From NCBI GenBank assembly GCA_900553695.1, contig USEM01000012.1, positions 1-33,321 on the forward strand: a stretch of DNA of 33,321 bases, given 5' to 3'. Shown piece after piece: positions 33,110-33,321 of the stretch. Positions within the stretch are counted from its first letter, which is position 1. The number at the start of each line of letters is the position of its first letter. Made by a program: the position numbers and the translations under genes. The DNA is from an uncultured Clostridium sp. Lineage in GTDB: Bacteria > Bacillota > Clostridia > TANB77 > CAG-508. Below the pieces are notes generated by a model, which was not told the origin of the DNA, ran no database searches, and saw only the letters and a list, made by a program, of their open reading frames with translations.

Positions 33110-33321
33110 TTATTTTGTTTCAATTAAACGTCTTACTGTATCTGTTGGTTTTGCTCCATTTTTAATCCATTGTTCAACTTTCTCTTTGTCAAAGTTAACT
33201 TCAGATGGATCTGTCATTGGGTTGTATGTTCCAATTTGTTCAATTATTTTTCCATCTCTTGGAGACTTAGAATCAGCAACAACTATGTGATAGAATGGTG
33301 CTTTTTTCTTTCCTACTCTTT
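33110..33321 (-). CDS. rpsP: Ribosomal protein S16 (partial, runs off the window)
   Basis: The last 69 codons of S16 are present: RVGKKKAPFYHIVVADSKSPRDGK, IEQIGTYNP and QWIKNGAKPTDTVRRL, ending at the TAA 33112-33110. The N-terminus lies beyond the window. S16 assembles early into the 30S subunit. It is the first gene of the operon that runs through khpA, rimM, trmD and rplS. Confidence 0.95.
   Translation of the reverse strand, partial: RVGKKKAPFYHIVVADSKSPRDGKIIEQIGTYNPMTDPSEVNFDKEKVEQWIKNGAKPTDTVRRLIETK

Overview
The window comes from an AT-rich, spore-forming Firmicute, most likely a member of the Clostridia. The order ftsA-ftsZ-spoIIGA-sigE is a conserved sporulation/division cluster, and the order rpsP-khpA-rimM-trmD-rplS is the usual ribosomal/tRNA-modification operon. 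Intergenic regions are very AT-rich and promoters are classical TTGACA/TATAAT.

Layout. 1-5.5 kb: a probable partial gene start, a small hypothetical gene and one very large helical-repeat protein. 5.6-8.1 kb: a two-gene unit of different base composition (DUF3006 protein plus secreted ComEC-type metallo-hydrolase), a metallophosphoesterase, a 74-codon gene with its own promoter and terminator, and a decayed GNAT acetyltransferase. 8.16-22.45 kb: a putative 14.3-kb integrative element beside the initiator tRNA gene. It carries a tyrosine integrase, an excisionase-like protein, replication genes next to a 225-bp cluster of six hairpins, and a cargo block that looks like a defence island (single-chain restriction-modification enzyme, GIY-YIG protein, HTH-Fic protein, 914-aa helicase). 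22.4-33.3 kb: chromosomal housekeeping genes (tRNA-fMet, apt, deoD, dedA-like, lysozyme, sigE, spoIIGA, ftsZ, ftsA, ZIP transporter, rplS, trmD, rimM, khpA, rpsP).

The main observation is about decoding. Five chromosomal genes, including the essential or near-essential trmD and sigE, appear broken by single-base insertions. All ten breaks have the same form: the zero-frame codon is CGG, and dropping its C lets a glycine codon GGN restore the conserved reading frame. After repair, SigE is 239 residues with its normal C-terminus, TrmD regains its SGNH...RPDL tail, and three adjacent ORFs fuse into one protein of about 1,644 residues. In the roughly 5,200 codons of chromosomal-type genes I found no CGG that is read normally as arginine. 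The integrative element has no in-frame CGG in about 4,300 codons. The only in-frame CGG codons that look like ordinary arginine (four) lie in the compositionally foreign genes at 5905-6984 and 7704-7928. This suggests that CGG is unassigned or very slowly read here and acts as a +1 frameshift signal (C skipped, or CGGN read as a quadruplet giving glycine). Genome-wide and proteomic tests are needed, but the phase-locking of all ten sites argues against random sequencing error.

Within the element, the minus-strand replication/excision genes and the plus-strand DUF6076-integrase pair are divided by overlapping divergent promoters. The HTH-Fic gene has a likely self-operator pair. Both ends of the element carry paired TGTCCCC-type sites and copies of a 17-bp piece of the tRNA-fMet anticodon arm.
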